Of a stretch of DNA of 64,000 nucleotides, positions 17,556 through 25,644 are shown piece by piece. The stretch is taken from positions 1 to 64,000 of the forward strand of contig DATEAT010000129.1 of assembly GCA_035288225.1 (NCBI GenBank), written 5' to 3'. The stretch's first letter is position 1; the number at the start of each line of letters is the position of its first letter. The notes below the pieces were generated by a model that was not told the origin of the DNA, searched no databases, and saw only the letters and a list, made by a program, of their open reading frames with translations. The position numbers were made by a program, and so were the translations under genes. The stretch comes from RBG-16-64-43 sp035288225. Its GTDB lineage: Bacteria > Chloroflexota > Anaerolineae > Anaerolineales > RBG-16-64-43.

Positions 17556-17590
17556 AAGGCCCCCTCGGCTTGAGGGGGCCTTTGTATTTT
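17556..17590 (+). terminator. Terminator ending the act operon
   Basis: An 11-bp perfect stem AAGGCCCCCTC / GAGGGGGCCTT with loop GGCTT, followed by TGTATTTT. It lies between the act operon and the convergent bactofilin operon and may serve both strands. Confidence 0.8.
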
Positions 17591-17638
17591 CACACCCTGG
17601 AGCCTGCGACTGCGCGAGGCACAGGGCTCACACCCGGC

Positions 17639-18088
17639 TCAAGATGAACCAGCCTCGCTAGGCGCCTCGGCGTCTTCCGCATCTTGCATCTGTACCCGAC
17701 CTTTGAGAAACCCTCCCTCTTCAGTGCTCAGGCTGCCCGTCGTGACATCGCCCCAGACCCGGCCGGTGCGGGTGATGTGAACGCGAGAGGCAACAATATT
17801 GGCCTGCACGGTGCCGGCGACGGATATCGATTGGGCGCGGATTTCCTCCGAGATGACTTTGGCCGTCTCGCCGACCACCAGTAGCCCGTCGAGCTGGATC
17901 TTGCCCTCGAAGCTGCCCTCCAGCCGAACCCCGCCCTTGCCGGTAAGGGTCCCCTGCAGAGCGATGCCTGGCCCGAGAACACTCTCGACCTTGGCCGCCG
18001 GGCGAATCGTGTCGGGTACCTTGGGATTCTCTTTGCGCAGCATCCAGCCTCCGCCGGCCCGCTCATACGGGTCGTCGACGAATCGCAT
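17639..18088 (-). CDS. Bactofilin-family polymer-forming protein
   Basis: A 149-residue protein. After a disordered 45-residue N-terminus comes the right-handed beta-helix core of bactofilins (residues 48-125) with repeated hydrophobic strands separated by glycines: GIALQGTLTGKGGVRLEGSFEGKI, LLVVGETAKV, ISVAGTVQANIVASRVHITRTGRVWGDV. The C-terminal tail is acidic. Bactofilins assemble into membrane-associated filaments that position cell-wall enzymes or shape cells. The start at 18088 is chosen over an internal ATG at 18043 because of position 16 bp after the preceding gene. It is the last gene of a DegV - MoaD-like - bactofilin unit. Confidence 0.85.
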   Translation of the reverse strand: MRFVDDPYERAGGGWMLRKENPKVPDTIRPAAKVESVLGPGIALQGTLTGKGGVRLEGSFEGKIQLDGLLVVGETAKVISEEIRAQSISVAGTVQANIVASRVHITRTGRVWGDVTTGSLSTEEGGFLKGRVQMQDAEDAEAPSEAGSS

Positions 18089-18104
18089 GATCACCGAAGC
18101 TATC

Positions 18105-18380
18105 TCAGCCGCCGCCGATAGCCAAGAACAGATCGAGCACATCCGCGTCGTGAACCAGTGGCAGCGCGCCTCTCTCCCCCCGCCACTGGGTGCCGTTGAT
18201 CACCACGACCAGGTGTTCGGCGGGCCCTCCCCCCTCGCCCAACAGTGAAGGGCCAAGCTTGGGGTGCAGGCGGACGATCTGTGCCAGGACCTCAGCCAGC
18301 GGCGTCGGCTGGCGGAGGTCGAGGGTCAACGAGCGCGACCCCGCTTGCAGGCGAAGGAAGGAATTCAGACGGACTTCCAT
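18105..18380 (-). CDS. MoaD/ThiS-like small ubiquitin-fold protein
   Basis: A 91-residue protein. The sequence follows the beta-grasp pattern of sulfur-carrier proteins (VRLNSFLRLQAG, TPLAEVLAQIVRLHPKLG, HLVVVINGTQW, LVHDADVLDLFLAIGGG) and ends in three glycines. A C-terminal Gly-Gly is required for thiocarboxylate formation in MoaD, ThiS and CysO. The function is unassigned: molybdopterin, thiamine or another sulfur transfer are possible, but no E1-like MoeB/ThiF partner lies nearby. It sits between a DegV gene (33 bp upstream) and a bactofilin gene. Confidence 0.75.
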   Translation of the reverse strand: MEVRLNSFLRLQAGSRSLTLDLRQPTPLAEVLAQIVRLHPKLGPSLLGEGGGPAEHLVVVINGTQWRGERGALPLVHDADVLDLFLAIGGG

Positions 18381-18413
18381 GACAAGAGAAGGTTCAAGAC
18401 CGAGGTCGGCGAC

Positions 18414-19271
18414 TCAAATTGCGAAAAAGCTGACGCCCACGGTGCCCGGGCCGGAGTGCACGGCGAGCGCCGGCGAGAGGCTGCCGGTGATCACTTCCAC
18501 GCACTCGATAACGCTCTCGAACTTGCGGCGCAGCTCGCCGGCTTCTTCGGGCACCCCGACGTGAGTGAAGGCGGCGCGAACTTTGGCACCCTCGCCGACG
18601 AACTTGCGAGCGATTTCCACCATGCGCGCATACGCCGTCGGCCGGGTGCGCGCCGCGCCCAGGGCCACGATCGAACCCTGTTCGATGCCGATCAGCGGCT
18701 TGATGTTGAGCAGCGACCCCACCAGGTGCTGGGCTCGCCCGATGCGCCCGCCCATGTAGAGGTAGCGCAGCGTGTCGGCGGTCTGAATCATCATCGCGCG
18801 GCGCGAGACTTCGATCGCGCGCGCCGTCACTTCGCGCAGGTCCGCGCCTTGCAGCGCAGTCCGTGCGGCCTCGATCGCCGCCCAACCGTGCGACATGGCC
18901 ACCCGCAAAGTGTCGATCACCTCCACCTGGATTTCGGGCATTTTCTCGCGAAGCAATACGACCGCCGCTTTGCAGGATTGGTAAGCGCCGCTCCCCTTGG
19001 AGGTCATCGTGAGAGCGACGATCTGCTTCGTCGTTCGGGCCAGGTCCTGCAAACCTGCCAGGTAGTCTCCGGGGCTGGGGTTGGCGGTCGTAGGCAGGCT
19101 GACGGCCCGGCGCAAGTAAGCGACGAATTCATCCGGACGGATATCCACCATGTCCCGCAGGGTCTCGAGGCCCCGATGCACGTAGTAGGGCACGAGGCGG
19201 ATGCCGAGATCCTTCGCCAGAAATTCGGGGATGGCGGCCGTAGTATCTGTGAGAATGCCAACGCTGGACAT
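18414..19271 (-). CDS. DegV-family fatty-acid-binding protein
   Basis: A 285-residue protein starting VGILTDTTAAIPEFL, the N-terminal DegV signature (strand followed by D-T/S-T that binds the lipid head group). It continues with RPDEFVAYLRRA...LPTTANPSPGDY (the TSQPS-like second signature), then SKGSGAYQSC, and the C-terminal domain (IKPLIGIEQG, THVGVPEEAGEL, HSGPGTVGVSFF). FakB-type DegV proteins present fatty acids to the FakA kinase; FakA is not in the window. ATG at 19271 is preceded by GGGAGA and begins the first strand. First gene of the DegV-MoaD-bactofilin unit. Confidence 0.9.
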   Translation of the reverse strand: MSSVGILTDTTAAIPEFLAKDLGIRLVPYYVHRGLETLRDMVDIRPDEFVAYLRRAVSLPTTANPSPGDYLAGLQDLARTTKQIVALTMTSKGSGAYQSCKAAVVLLREKMPEIQVEVIDTLRVAMSHGWAAIEAARTALQGADLREVTARAIEVSRRAMMIQTADTLRYLYMGGRIGRAQHLVGSLLNIKPLIGIEQGSIVALGAARTRPTAYARMVEIARKFVGEGAKVRAAFTHVGVPEEAGELRRKFESVIECVEVITGSLSPALAVHSGPGTVGVSFFAI

Positions 19272-19930
19272 GCCAGATCTCCCGTGGCACCGGCGAGCAT
19301 TACCCCGTGCTGTTCGGTCGTGCGGGCGAATTCGCGGCGGGGGCGAGAATGCCGTCGGTCCGAATAGAAGTATAGCGCAAGAACCGCGGTTGCTCGGTGT
19401 TCGGCCCGGGCGTATCGAACGAAAGCCCTCAAGGATCTGTTCTGCGGCCGCCGCTGCATGCGGCGCGCTGCCGGCTTTGGAGTGGACCGCCCCCGCCGCG
19501 TCCGGAATTTGCCACCGGGCCTCGGCAAGCAAATCGGGCAAGGCATCTATCCTCCAAATTCGGAATGAGCCAGGCCAGGTGCCCTGGCCTCCGTGTCCCT
19601 CCCGGGAACCCTTTCGGAAAAGGTCACACAACTTGCGTTTTCGGTTCTTTCGGATGATAGTACCGAGGGGTCTCCCGTCGGCGAGTTTTGGCCCAACGTC
19701 CGTCTTAGAATTGCTGGTCGGTCTCAGGCTGCACTGGAACCTCAGAGCAGAGGTCGTCTGACCGGGACAAGGCGTCTGTCCGTTCGAGGCAACGCCTGTC
19801 ATGTGCGCCGCAGATGCGGCCGGTCGCGGGCGGTCTCTCACGGTCTGGGGAATACCACATGCGACCGGCCTCAAACCGGTGAGCGACTCTCGCAGCGAGT
19901 TCCGTTTGTTTGGCCCAACATGAGGACATC
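19272..19930. other. Intergenic region without recognisable genes
   Basis: About 660 bp between the divergent DegV and DUF4332 genes. It contains short low-quality frames only. A possible -10 for DegV (TATACT on the minus strand, 19374-19369) lacks a good -35. I see no tRNA, repeat or terminator in it. Confidence 0.5.
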
Positions 19931-20332
19931 ATGAAGCTGAGCGATATCGAAGGAATTGGCCCGGCCTTTGCAAGGAAATTGAAGAAGGTAGGGATCCGCT
20001 CCGTGGAAGGGCTCCTGAAAGCGGGCGCCACTCCGAAGGCGCGGAAGCGAATCGCCAAGGATGCTGGCTTTCAGGCGCGGACGATTCTTGAATGGGTTAA
20101 CCGGGCGGACCTTTATCGCATCAAGGGCGTCGGCCGGCAGTATTCCGACCTGCTCGAGAAGTCCGGAGTCGACACGGTCGTCGAACTCGCGAAGCGCGAT
20201 CCCGCCAAGCTCTTCGTGGCGATGGGCGCAGTCAATCTCAGGAAGAACCTGGTCAATCAGATGTCGACCAAGAAGCAGGTCGGCGCCTGGATCCGGCACG
20301 CAAAGCGGCTGCCGAGAATCGTCCGATACTAG
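19931..20332 (+). CDS. DUF4332 helix-hairpin-helix protein
   Basis: A 133-residue protein consisting of two tandem pairs of helix-hairpin-helix motifs: SDIEGIGPAFARKLKKVGI (residues 4-22) and RIKGVGRQYSDLLEKSGVD (about 58-76), each followed by a helix with VExLLKxG or VVELAKRDP. This is the DUF4332 arrangement. Such proteins bind DNA non-specifically or act as scaffolds; no enzymatic residues are visible. The lysine- and arginine-rich C-terminus supports nucleic-acid contact. GAGGA stands six bases before the ATG. It is a single-gene unit closed by a strong terminator. Confidence 0.85.
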   Translation: MKLSDIEGIGPAFARKLKKVGIRSVEGLLKAGATPKARKRIAKDAGFQARTILEWVNRADLYRIKGVGRQYSDLLEKSGVDTVVELAKRDPAKLFVAMGAVNLRKNLVNQMSTKKQVGAWIRHAKRLPRIVRY

Positions 20333-20416
20333 AGGCCGACGCGTGACCCCGCTCGACTCCTGAGGCGCACGAACCGGCCCGAGATGAGGGTGGGTGATGC
20401 GGCAAGGAACGGCAAC

Positions 20417-20447
20417 AAGAGCCGGGGCCACGTTGGCCCCGGCTCTT
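20417..20447 (+). terminator. Terminator after the DUF4332 gene
   Basis: A perfect 14-bp stem AAGAGCCGGGGCCA / TGGCCCCGGCTCTT with a 3-nt loop, then AGATATTTCG. Very stable; the U-tract is weak, so it may work in both directions. Confidence 0.75.
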
Positions 20448-20644
20448 AGATATTTCGGCTCATGCGATTCGATTTCCTCGCGGGGGGGGCACACCGTGAC
20501 TTATGCGCCAGTCCGCCTCCGATTGCTGACCGCACCTGTGCTGGCACAGCTGTGAATTCGGCGTAGCAGCGTGAGCGCCTCAAGCTGACCGCAGGAAGTG
20601 GGCCACGACTCGGTTGTGCCGCTTGTGAACACCATACGCGCATG

Positions 20645-21391
20645 CTAGTTGCGTAGCACGAGCGGCAGCATCACAAGCCACGGCACGGGTATGTACGAGA
20701 AGCTGGATATGGAATTGCGCGTTCCTTCGCCGCCTTCGTCATACAGTTGAACGGAGTCCAGGCTCTGATAGGCCTCGCCGGGCAGCGGTGGAGTATGGTG
20801 AAAGATGCCCGCAAGATTCATGGGAAGCTCATTGTGGTAGACGGTGCCGGCGATTTCAATCTCAAGGTAGGCGGCGTAAGTCCCCCGCGCTGTTCCGGTC
20901 GAGGTGAAAGGCGGCAAGTCAAGAGTCCCAGGTGAGGCGTTTGCCTGCTCCTCGATGTCCCCCAAGGTTGCCTGATTTGGCGGTAGAGATGCGCTGCGTA
21001 GGCACACCAGGACGCTGCCAACGGAACTCGAGCCGTGCAGATTGAGCGCGACGAACGTGGCGGCAACCTGCTCGAGTCCGTCAACATCCGTGTCTGAGGC
21101 TTCCCCCGCGCCCGATGTGGCAAGGACGTCGGAGGAGGTTCCACTGAGCTCAACTTCCACCGGTACGCTATCCATCGACAAGAGCAGCGTTCCCCGGGCG
21201 TGAAGGAACGCCCGGGGAAGAGTCGCCGGAGCCGCTGGGGGACTGGATTCCCATTGCGGGCTTCGTTCTCCGGTTGGTGCGGCGGCGCCGAGAAGAGGGG
21301 GGAGGCTACCGGACGGGGCCTGGAGTGGAGCGGAGGAAGATATGACAAACGCCACGATGAGCGCGGCCGTGGTGCGGTACCCTGCATTCAT
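20645..21391 (-). CDS. Secreted protein of unknown function with a C-terminal hydrophobic LPLVLRN tail
   Basis: A 248-residue protein I do not recognise. Residues 1-25 form a signal peptide (TTAALIVAFVISSSAPLQA). A low-complexity P/S/A region follows to about residue 60, then a beta-rich domain (GTLLLSMDSVPVEVELSG, TFVALNLHGSSSVGSVLVCL, GTYAAYLEIEIAGTVYHNELPMNLAGIFHHTPPLPGEAYQ). The last residues are PWLVMLPLVLRN; short hydrophobic ends of the LPLVLRN/K type are frequent on secreted Chloroflexota proteins and may be an anchoring or sorting signal. Four other acidic and serine-rich stretches suggest an extracellular location. Monocistronic. Confidence 0.7.
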   Translation of the reverse strand: MNAGYRTTAALIVAFVISSSAPLQAPSGSLPPLLGAAAPTGERSPQWESSPPAAPATLPRAFLHARGTLLLSMDSVPVEVELSGTSSDVLATSGAGEASDTDVDGLEQVAATFVALNLHGSSSVGSVLVCLRSASLPPNQATLGDIEEQANASPGTLDLPPFTSTGTARGTYAAYLEIEIAGTVYHNELPMNLAGIFHHTPPLPGEAYQSLDSVQLYDEGGEGTRNSISSFSYIPVPWLVMLPLVLRN

Positions 21392-21749
21392 GTCTGCTCT
21401 CCCCGTTGGTATGTGCGCTGCGAAGATGCGACCGAGACGTCCGATGGGTGGGCGGGAGTATCGACGTCACCACGGTCTGGGGGCTGCGGCGTTCACTCAC
21501 TCCAGGCAAAGGGAAACAACCTCGAGGGTCGGGCGGCGTTGATTGTGGCAGTTGGAAACCAACCCGGCAAACGATCTTCCGGTGAAGCCGGCCTGCGGGC
21601 TTCGCCGATAGGACGGTGATGTTCAGGGGCAAATGGGGTCTCGATCCAGCCGACCGCTGGAGGCTCTCGAACTTCAACGGCCAGACGGCCGGTGGAGTGG
21701 GTGAAGTATACACTAGCTGAGCGGTGTGGGCTTGCCGCCCACGCCTGCC
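21392..21749. other. Intergenic region
   Basis: About 360 bp between two minus-strand genes. No reading frame with coding character, RNA gene or clear promoter recognised. Confidence 0.4.
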
Positions 21750-22937
21750 TCACCTGGAGCCCCGCGCCTCGATCCGGGCGGCCACGCGATTCACGCCCTC
21801 ACCGAATTCGGCGGGCGGTGTCAGCAGGCTGAGCACGAGATGCTCACCCTGAGGGAAGTCGAAGAAGAAACCTGGTTGCACGATGACACTGTCATCCACA
21901 AGCAAGTGGTAGGTCAAGTCCTCATCGTCCTCGCCTTCCGGCAGACGCACTACCAGGTACCAGCCACCCTCGCGTGAAAGCAGGTGCGCCGGCGATCCGC
22001 CGCCGAAGGCTTGCCCCGCTGTGCGATGGTTTTCGCCCAGGCGTTCGCGAATCCTGGCCTGCAGCGGGCCGCGCGCGGGCAGCAGCGATTCCGCGGCGAG
22101 TTGCGCGGGCGTCGAGGCCGAGAGATACGCGTCCGCAATGAACTCCAGCCGCGCGCCGGCCTCACGCACTGCGGCCTCGGCTCCGCTCATGCGGACCCAG
22201 CCCAATTTGATTTGCGGCGCCCCGATAACCTTGGAGAGACCGCTCAGACGCAGCGTCAGGCCGCGCGCCTCATCTTCGGCGGCGGCGGCCGGCGCTGCAA
22301 AGCCTTCGGCCGGGTAGTCGTAAAACACCTCGTCCAGGATGATCGGGCATCCCTTGCTTGCACACAAGCGCTGGATTCTCGAGAACTGGTCCGGGGCCAG
22401 GTAGGCGCCAGTCGGGTTATTCGGATTCACCAGGATGACGGCGCGTGTGCGGGAGGTAAACGCCCGCTCGAGGGCCTGCTCGTCGATACGCCAGCCACCC
22501 TCAGCCGAGCCGTATGAAGGGAAGCGCCTCAGGCGGCAGCCCTCGAGGGTGATCAGCATTTCGAACAAGGGATACGAGGGCTGCGGGACGAGAATGTCAT
22601 CGCCGGGATTGGCGAACAACTTCATGAGCTCCGCGTAGGTCTGGCTGGTACTCGCGCTCAAGAACACGGCCTCGGGCTTCGTAGGAAGTCCGCGATCGGC
22701 GTAATAGCGAGCCACGGCCTGCCGGGCGCTCAGCATGCCGCACGGATCGGGGCTGTACTCTGCGATGCGAGGCACGCCCAGGGCGCGGGTGAGAGCCTCG
22801 GGCAGCGGCCCCAGCCCGCATTGCGGCGGGTTGGAGCGCGTGAGATCCACGAGGGGTGCGCCGGACGCGCGCAGCCGGTCGAGCGCACGCTGGAGGCGCC
22901 CCGGGCTTAGATCGGCGTCAAGACGCGAAGAGAACAT
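21750..22937 (-). CDS. Class I/II pyridoxal-phosphate aminotransferase
   Basis: A 395-residue PLP enzyme of fold type I. Landmarks: LTRSNPP near residue 33, STSQTYAELMKLF (phosphate/cofactor segment), PSYPLFE, NPNNPTGAYL (171-180), LDEVFYDY (D202 pairs with the pyridine nitrogen), and LSGLSKVIGAPQIKLGW with K236 as Schiff-base lysine. The C-terminus has SREGGWYLVVRLP and ends with SLLTPPAEF, where an Arg would normally bind the substrate carboxylate (R/L at this point is ambiguous). The substrate is not predictable; it resembles alanine/aspartate-type family members. Its ATG shares one base with the stop of the gluconate kinase gene (TGATG), so translation is coupled. Confidence 0.85.
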   Translation of the reverse strand: MFSSRLDADLSPGRLQRALDRLRASGAPLVDLTRSNPPQCGLGPLPEALTRALGVPRIAEYSPDPCGMLSARQAVARYYADRGLPTKPEAVFLSASTSQTYAELMKLFANPGDDILVPQPSYPLFEMLITLEGCRLRRFPSYGSAEGGWRIDEQALERAFTSRTRAVILVNPNNPTGAYLAPDQFSRIQRLCASKGCPIILDEVFYDYPAEGFAAPAAAAEDEARGLTLRLSGLSKVIGAPQIKLGWVRMSGAEAAVREAGARLEFIADAYLSASTPAQLAAESLLPARGPLQARIRERLGENHRTAGQAFGGGSPAHLLSREGGWYLVVRLPEGEDDEDLTYHLLVDDSVIVQPGFFFDFPQGEHLVLSLLTPPAEFGEGVNRVAARIEARGSR

Positions 22938-23509
22938 CACGTGGAGCGAGTCCTCAATGGGTCGGCGCGAGCCGCCCTGCTCTTGCCCTCGAGCGACCGA
23001 ATTTCTGCCAGGACCAGTGCAACGATGGCCTCGGGCGGCTGGGCGGCGTCGAGAGCCAGGCCGCGGCGCGGCTCTTCCAGCGTGGCGAACTGGCTGTCGA
23101 TGAGCGATGTGCCCGCGAAGTGGCCGCGGCGTGCGGCGAGCCGCGTTCGAATCGTTGCCAGCTCGGCGCGCAAGTACACCCATAGGATGCGCGGCGAGTT
23201 TTCACTCAGCATCGCGCGATACACCTCCCGCAGCGCCGAGCACGCGAACACGGCGTCTTTTCTTTCTCGCTCCATCCCGGCCATGAGCCTGGCGAGCGAT
23301 TCCAGCCATGGCATGCGGTCTTTATCGTCGAGCGGCTCGCCGCGCCTCATCTTATCGACATTTGCGGTCGGGTGCATATCGTCGCCGTCGATGAAGGCCC
23401 AGCCCAACGCACGGGCGAGTGCGCTGCCCACGGTGGTCTTGCCCGCGCCGGCGACACCCATCACGACGACGATCACCCGCGGCCCTTCCCGCCAGCGGCG
23501 AAAGCCCAA
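22937..23509 (-). CDS. gntK: Gluconokinase (GntK-type)
   Basis: A 190-residue P-loop kinase that phosphorylates gluconate to 6-phosphogluconate. Visible are Walker A MGVAGAGKTTVG (17-28), IDGDDMHP and NVDKMRRGEPLDDKDRMPWL (the substrate-binding signature), VFACSALREVYR and VYLRAELATIRTRLAARRGHF, then SQFATLEEP, all standard for GntK. The C-terminus is extended by about 20 basic residues. The start is uncertain: the first ATG gives 16 residues before the P-loop strand. Feeds the pentose phosphate pathway. Coupled to the aminotransferase downstream and 57 bp after arfB. Confidence 0.92.
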   Translation of the reverse strand: MGFRRWREGPRVIVVVMGVAGAGKTTVGSALARALGWAFIDGDDMHPTANVDKMRRGEPLDDKDRMPWLESLARLMAGMERERKDAVFACSALREVYRAMLSENSPRILWVYLRAELATIRTRLAARRGHFAGTSLIDSQFATLEEPRRGLALDAAQPPEAIVALVLAEIRSLEGKSRAARADPLRTRST

Positions 23510-23566
23510 TGTGCTGCACAGAGGGAATGCGCGCCCGCGCGGCCGCGCAATTGGCGGAATGTCATC

Positions 23567-23998
23567 CTAGCTCTCCTGACCGCGGGTGCCACGCCCGCCG
23601 CTGCGGGAGCCCTTAAGCTGTGAGCGGAGCTTCTTGGCACGCAGGCGTTTCTCCCGCGCTGCGCGCGAAGGTTTGGTGGCCACGCGCAGTCGGGGCGGGC
23701 GCGCGGCACGCTGAATGGCAACCGCCAGCTTACGCAGCACTTCGCGGCGGTTGGCCTCCTGCGTACGATGCGTATGCGCGACCAGGGTGAGCACGCCCAG
23801 GCGGTTTACGCGCTTGCGCTCCAGTTGGGCCAGCCTCTCGCGCACGGACGAGGGCAAGGACGACCCGGCCAGGCGGAAGCGCAACTGGGCGGCGGTGGCC
23901 ACCTTGTTCACGTTTTGCCCGCCCGGGCCGGGCGAGCGCACGTACTCGATGGTCACTTCATCGTCGCGCAAACGCAGGGTCGGACTGATCTCGATCAT
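23567..23998 (-). CDS. arfB: ArfB/YaeJ-type ribosome-rescue peptidyl-tRNA hydrolase
   Basis: A 143-residue class I release-factor-like protein without codon-recognition domains. The catalytic GGQ lies in VRSPGPGGQNVNKVATAAQL (residues 20-39). The C-terminal tail is strongly basic (KPSRAAREKRLRAKKLRSQLKGSR), which in ArfB enters the empty mRNA channel of stalled ribosomes. ATG at 23998 is chosen because the first beta strand follows and because the longer frame starts in low-quality sequence. Probably first in an arfB-gntK-aminotransferase transcript. Confidence 0.93.
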   Translation of the reverse strand: MIEISPTLRLRDDEVTIEYVRSPGPGGQNVNKVATAAQLRFRLAGSSLPSSVRERLAQLERKRVNRLGVLTLVAHTHRTQEANRREVLRKLAVAIQRAARPPRLRVATKPSRAAREKRLRAKKLRSQLKGSRSGGRGTRGQES

Positions 23999-24277
23999 CC
24001 GTGTAATCGCCGCGTTCAACTTGGCTGGGATGATTCTACTCGCACCGGGCGGGGCGCAGGCGGCCATCTCCCGGCGCTGCGGCCATGTGGAGGCGCGCGG
24101 CGGACCGGGCCAAGGCATGTCCCTCAGGCCGCCTGGCACGCGGCAACGCGGCGCACCTCTCCCAAAGGCACTGGACCGAGGGGGCTCACGCCGGGCAGTC
24201 GGGGAGCAATGCGGTGGCTGTCATCCAGGATCGACCAGCGACCCGGGAGGGGGAGGCCGGTTACGTGAAAGTATGTA
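23999..24277. other. Intergenic region upstream of the corA promoter
   Basis: About 280 bp between divergent arfB and corA. Only shadow frames; no RNA gene or repeat recognised. The next feature is the corA promoter. Confidence 0.4.
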
Positions 24278-24306
24278 TTGACATGACCCGCCTCGAGGCC
24301 TAGTAT
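24278..24306 (+). promoter_or_regulatory. Sigma-70-type promoter of corA
   Basis: TTGACA (24278-24283), 17-bp spacer, TAGTAT (24301-24306). Transcription would start near 24313. Confidence 0.8.
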
Positions 24307-24312
24307 CCTGTT

Positions 24313-24543
24313 GATCTTCGCAGCCGGATTGCGGCAGACACTCCGGTCGGTACGCCCGAGGCCAGGGGAAGGAGGTGGCAGGGGACAACTGAAGCGAGAG
24401 CAACATTCCCCAACGGGGCCCGTTCGTCCAGGCAGGTACGCGCGTGGGGAGCACCCCGCCGGTGATGGCGTCGGTGCGGTCGATGCGCGTGGCGCCTGGG
24501 CGACATTCGCGGAAGGAGCGTGGTTTTATCGGGAGGCACGTCA
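24313..24543 (+). promoter_or_regulatory. Long structured 5' leader of corA, unassigned
   Basis: About 230 nt from the predicted start to the corA ATG with no coding potential. It contains several strong local hairpins, for example CATTCCCCAACGGGGCCCG and GTGGGGAGCACCCC, and ends in GGCGCCTGGGCGA before GGAAGGAGCG and the ribosome binding site GGGAGG. Mg2+ transporter genes are often controlled by metal-sensing leaders, so this is a candidate. I cannot match it to M-box, yybP-ykoY or another known class. Confidence 0.4.
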
Positions 24544-25476
24544 ATGATCACTTACTACCTGAGCACCGATCACGGATTGGAAATCCTGGCGCAACCGGCG
24601 GCCGGCTGCTGGATCAACGTCGTGGCCCCCTCGGCCGAGGAGGCCGCCGAATTGCAGGCGATGTTGCGCGTCCCCCAAGACTTCATCACCTATCCCCTGG
24701 ACGTGGGCGAGATGGCACGCACCGAGCGTGAGAACGGCGCCACCTTGATGGTCCTGCGCGTGCCTTACTATCAGGGGCAGACCGCCGATATTCCATACAC
24801 GACGGTCCCGGTTGGAATCATCCTGACTGAGTCTTACATCACCACGGTGTGCAAGACCGAAACCGACGTGATCCAAGCGCTGGTCGCGGGGCGGGCGCGC
24901 GGGCTGCTGACCGGCAAGCCCAACCGCCTTACCTTGCAGCTCCTCTTATTGACGGCCTCGCAATTCCTGGCCTACCTGCGCGAGATCAACAAATCGGTCG
25001 ATCGGCTGGAGGATCAATTGCAGCGTTCGCTGCGCAACCGCGAGGTGCTGGAGCTCTTGAAGTTCCAGAAGAGCCTGACCTTTTTTGCGACCGGGTTGAC
25101 CTCCAACGAGCTGATGTTGCAGCACTTGCAGAAGAGCCGCCTGTTCGAACCTTTTGCCGAAGAGCAGGACTTGCTGGATGACGTGTTGACCGAGGTGCAG
25201 CAGGCGATCGGCATGACCAACATCTCGTCCAACATTCTGAGCCAGATGATGGATGCCTTTGCCTCGATCATCTCGAACAACCTGAACGTGGTGATGAAAT
25301 TCCTGGCATCGGTCACGATCATCCTCAGCCTGCCGACCATGATCGCCTCCTTCTACGGCATGAACGTCAAGCTGCCGCTGGGTGGGCACGAGATGGCGTT
25401 CCTGTTCATCGGCATTGCCTCAGTGACAATCATGATGGCAACCCTGCTCGTATTCTGGCGCAAAGACTGGCTGTAG
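24544..25476 (+). CDS. corA: CorA-family magnesium transporter
   Basis: A 310-residue divalent-cation channel. The N-terminal cytoplasmic alpha/beta domain and long helices (VDRLEDQLQRSLRNREVLELLKFQKSLTFF) lead to two C-terminal membrane helices: TM1 about 250-271 with the selectivity motif YGMN (GMN 272-274), and TM2 about 284-303. The C-terminus is the basic WRKDWL. The segment ISNNLNVVMKFLASVT before TM1 is typical for the family. CorA works as a homopentamer in the inner membrane, mostly for Mg2+. GGGAGG lies eight bases before the ATG; the gene has its own promoter and long leader. Confidence 0.93.
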   Translation: MITYYLSTDHGLEILAQPAAGCWINVVAPSAEEAAELQAMLRVPQDFITYPLDVGEMARTERENGATLMVLRVPYYQGQTADIPYTTVPVGIILTESYITTVCKTETDVIQALVAGRARGLLTGKPNRLTLQLLLLTASQFLAYLREINKSVDRLEDQLQRSLRNREVLELLKFQKSLTFFATGLTSNELMLQHLQKSRLFEPFAEEQDLLDDVLTEVQQAIGMTNISSNILSQMMDAFASIISNNLNVVMKFLASVTIILSLPTMIASFYGMNVKLPLGGHEMAFLFIGIASVTIMMATLLVFWRKDWL

Positions 25477-25644
25477 CAGCGAGGGGGGAGCAGCCGGCAG
25501 CGGCCTTCCCGGGCGGGCAGGGTCAAAGGCAGGATGCCTGTCGGCTCGGCAGCAAGCTTCGTCGTGAAACGCGGGGTGCCGGGGAGATCGCCAGTCGTGA
25601 CCGTGCGCGGCGAGGGCCGGGTCACGCGGCGTGTATCATGCGCC

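Noticed and set aside
21200..21619. Plus-strand frame of 139 codons near the secreted protein
   Set aside because: Overlaps the minus-strand gene with a signal peptide, has no ribosome binding site and is of low-complexity Gly/Arg composition.
24420..24510. Resemblance of the corA leader to the ZTP (pfl) riboswitch
   Set aside because: GGGGAGC and a 3' GGCGCCTGGGCG are present, but the conserved 5' half with the GGGUCGUGACUGGC string is absent and the gene is not in the usual folate/purine context.
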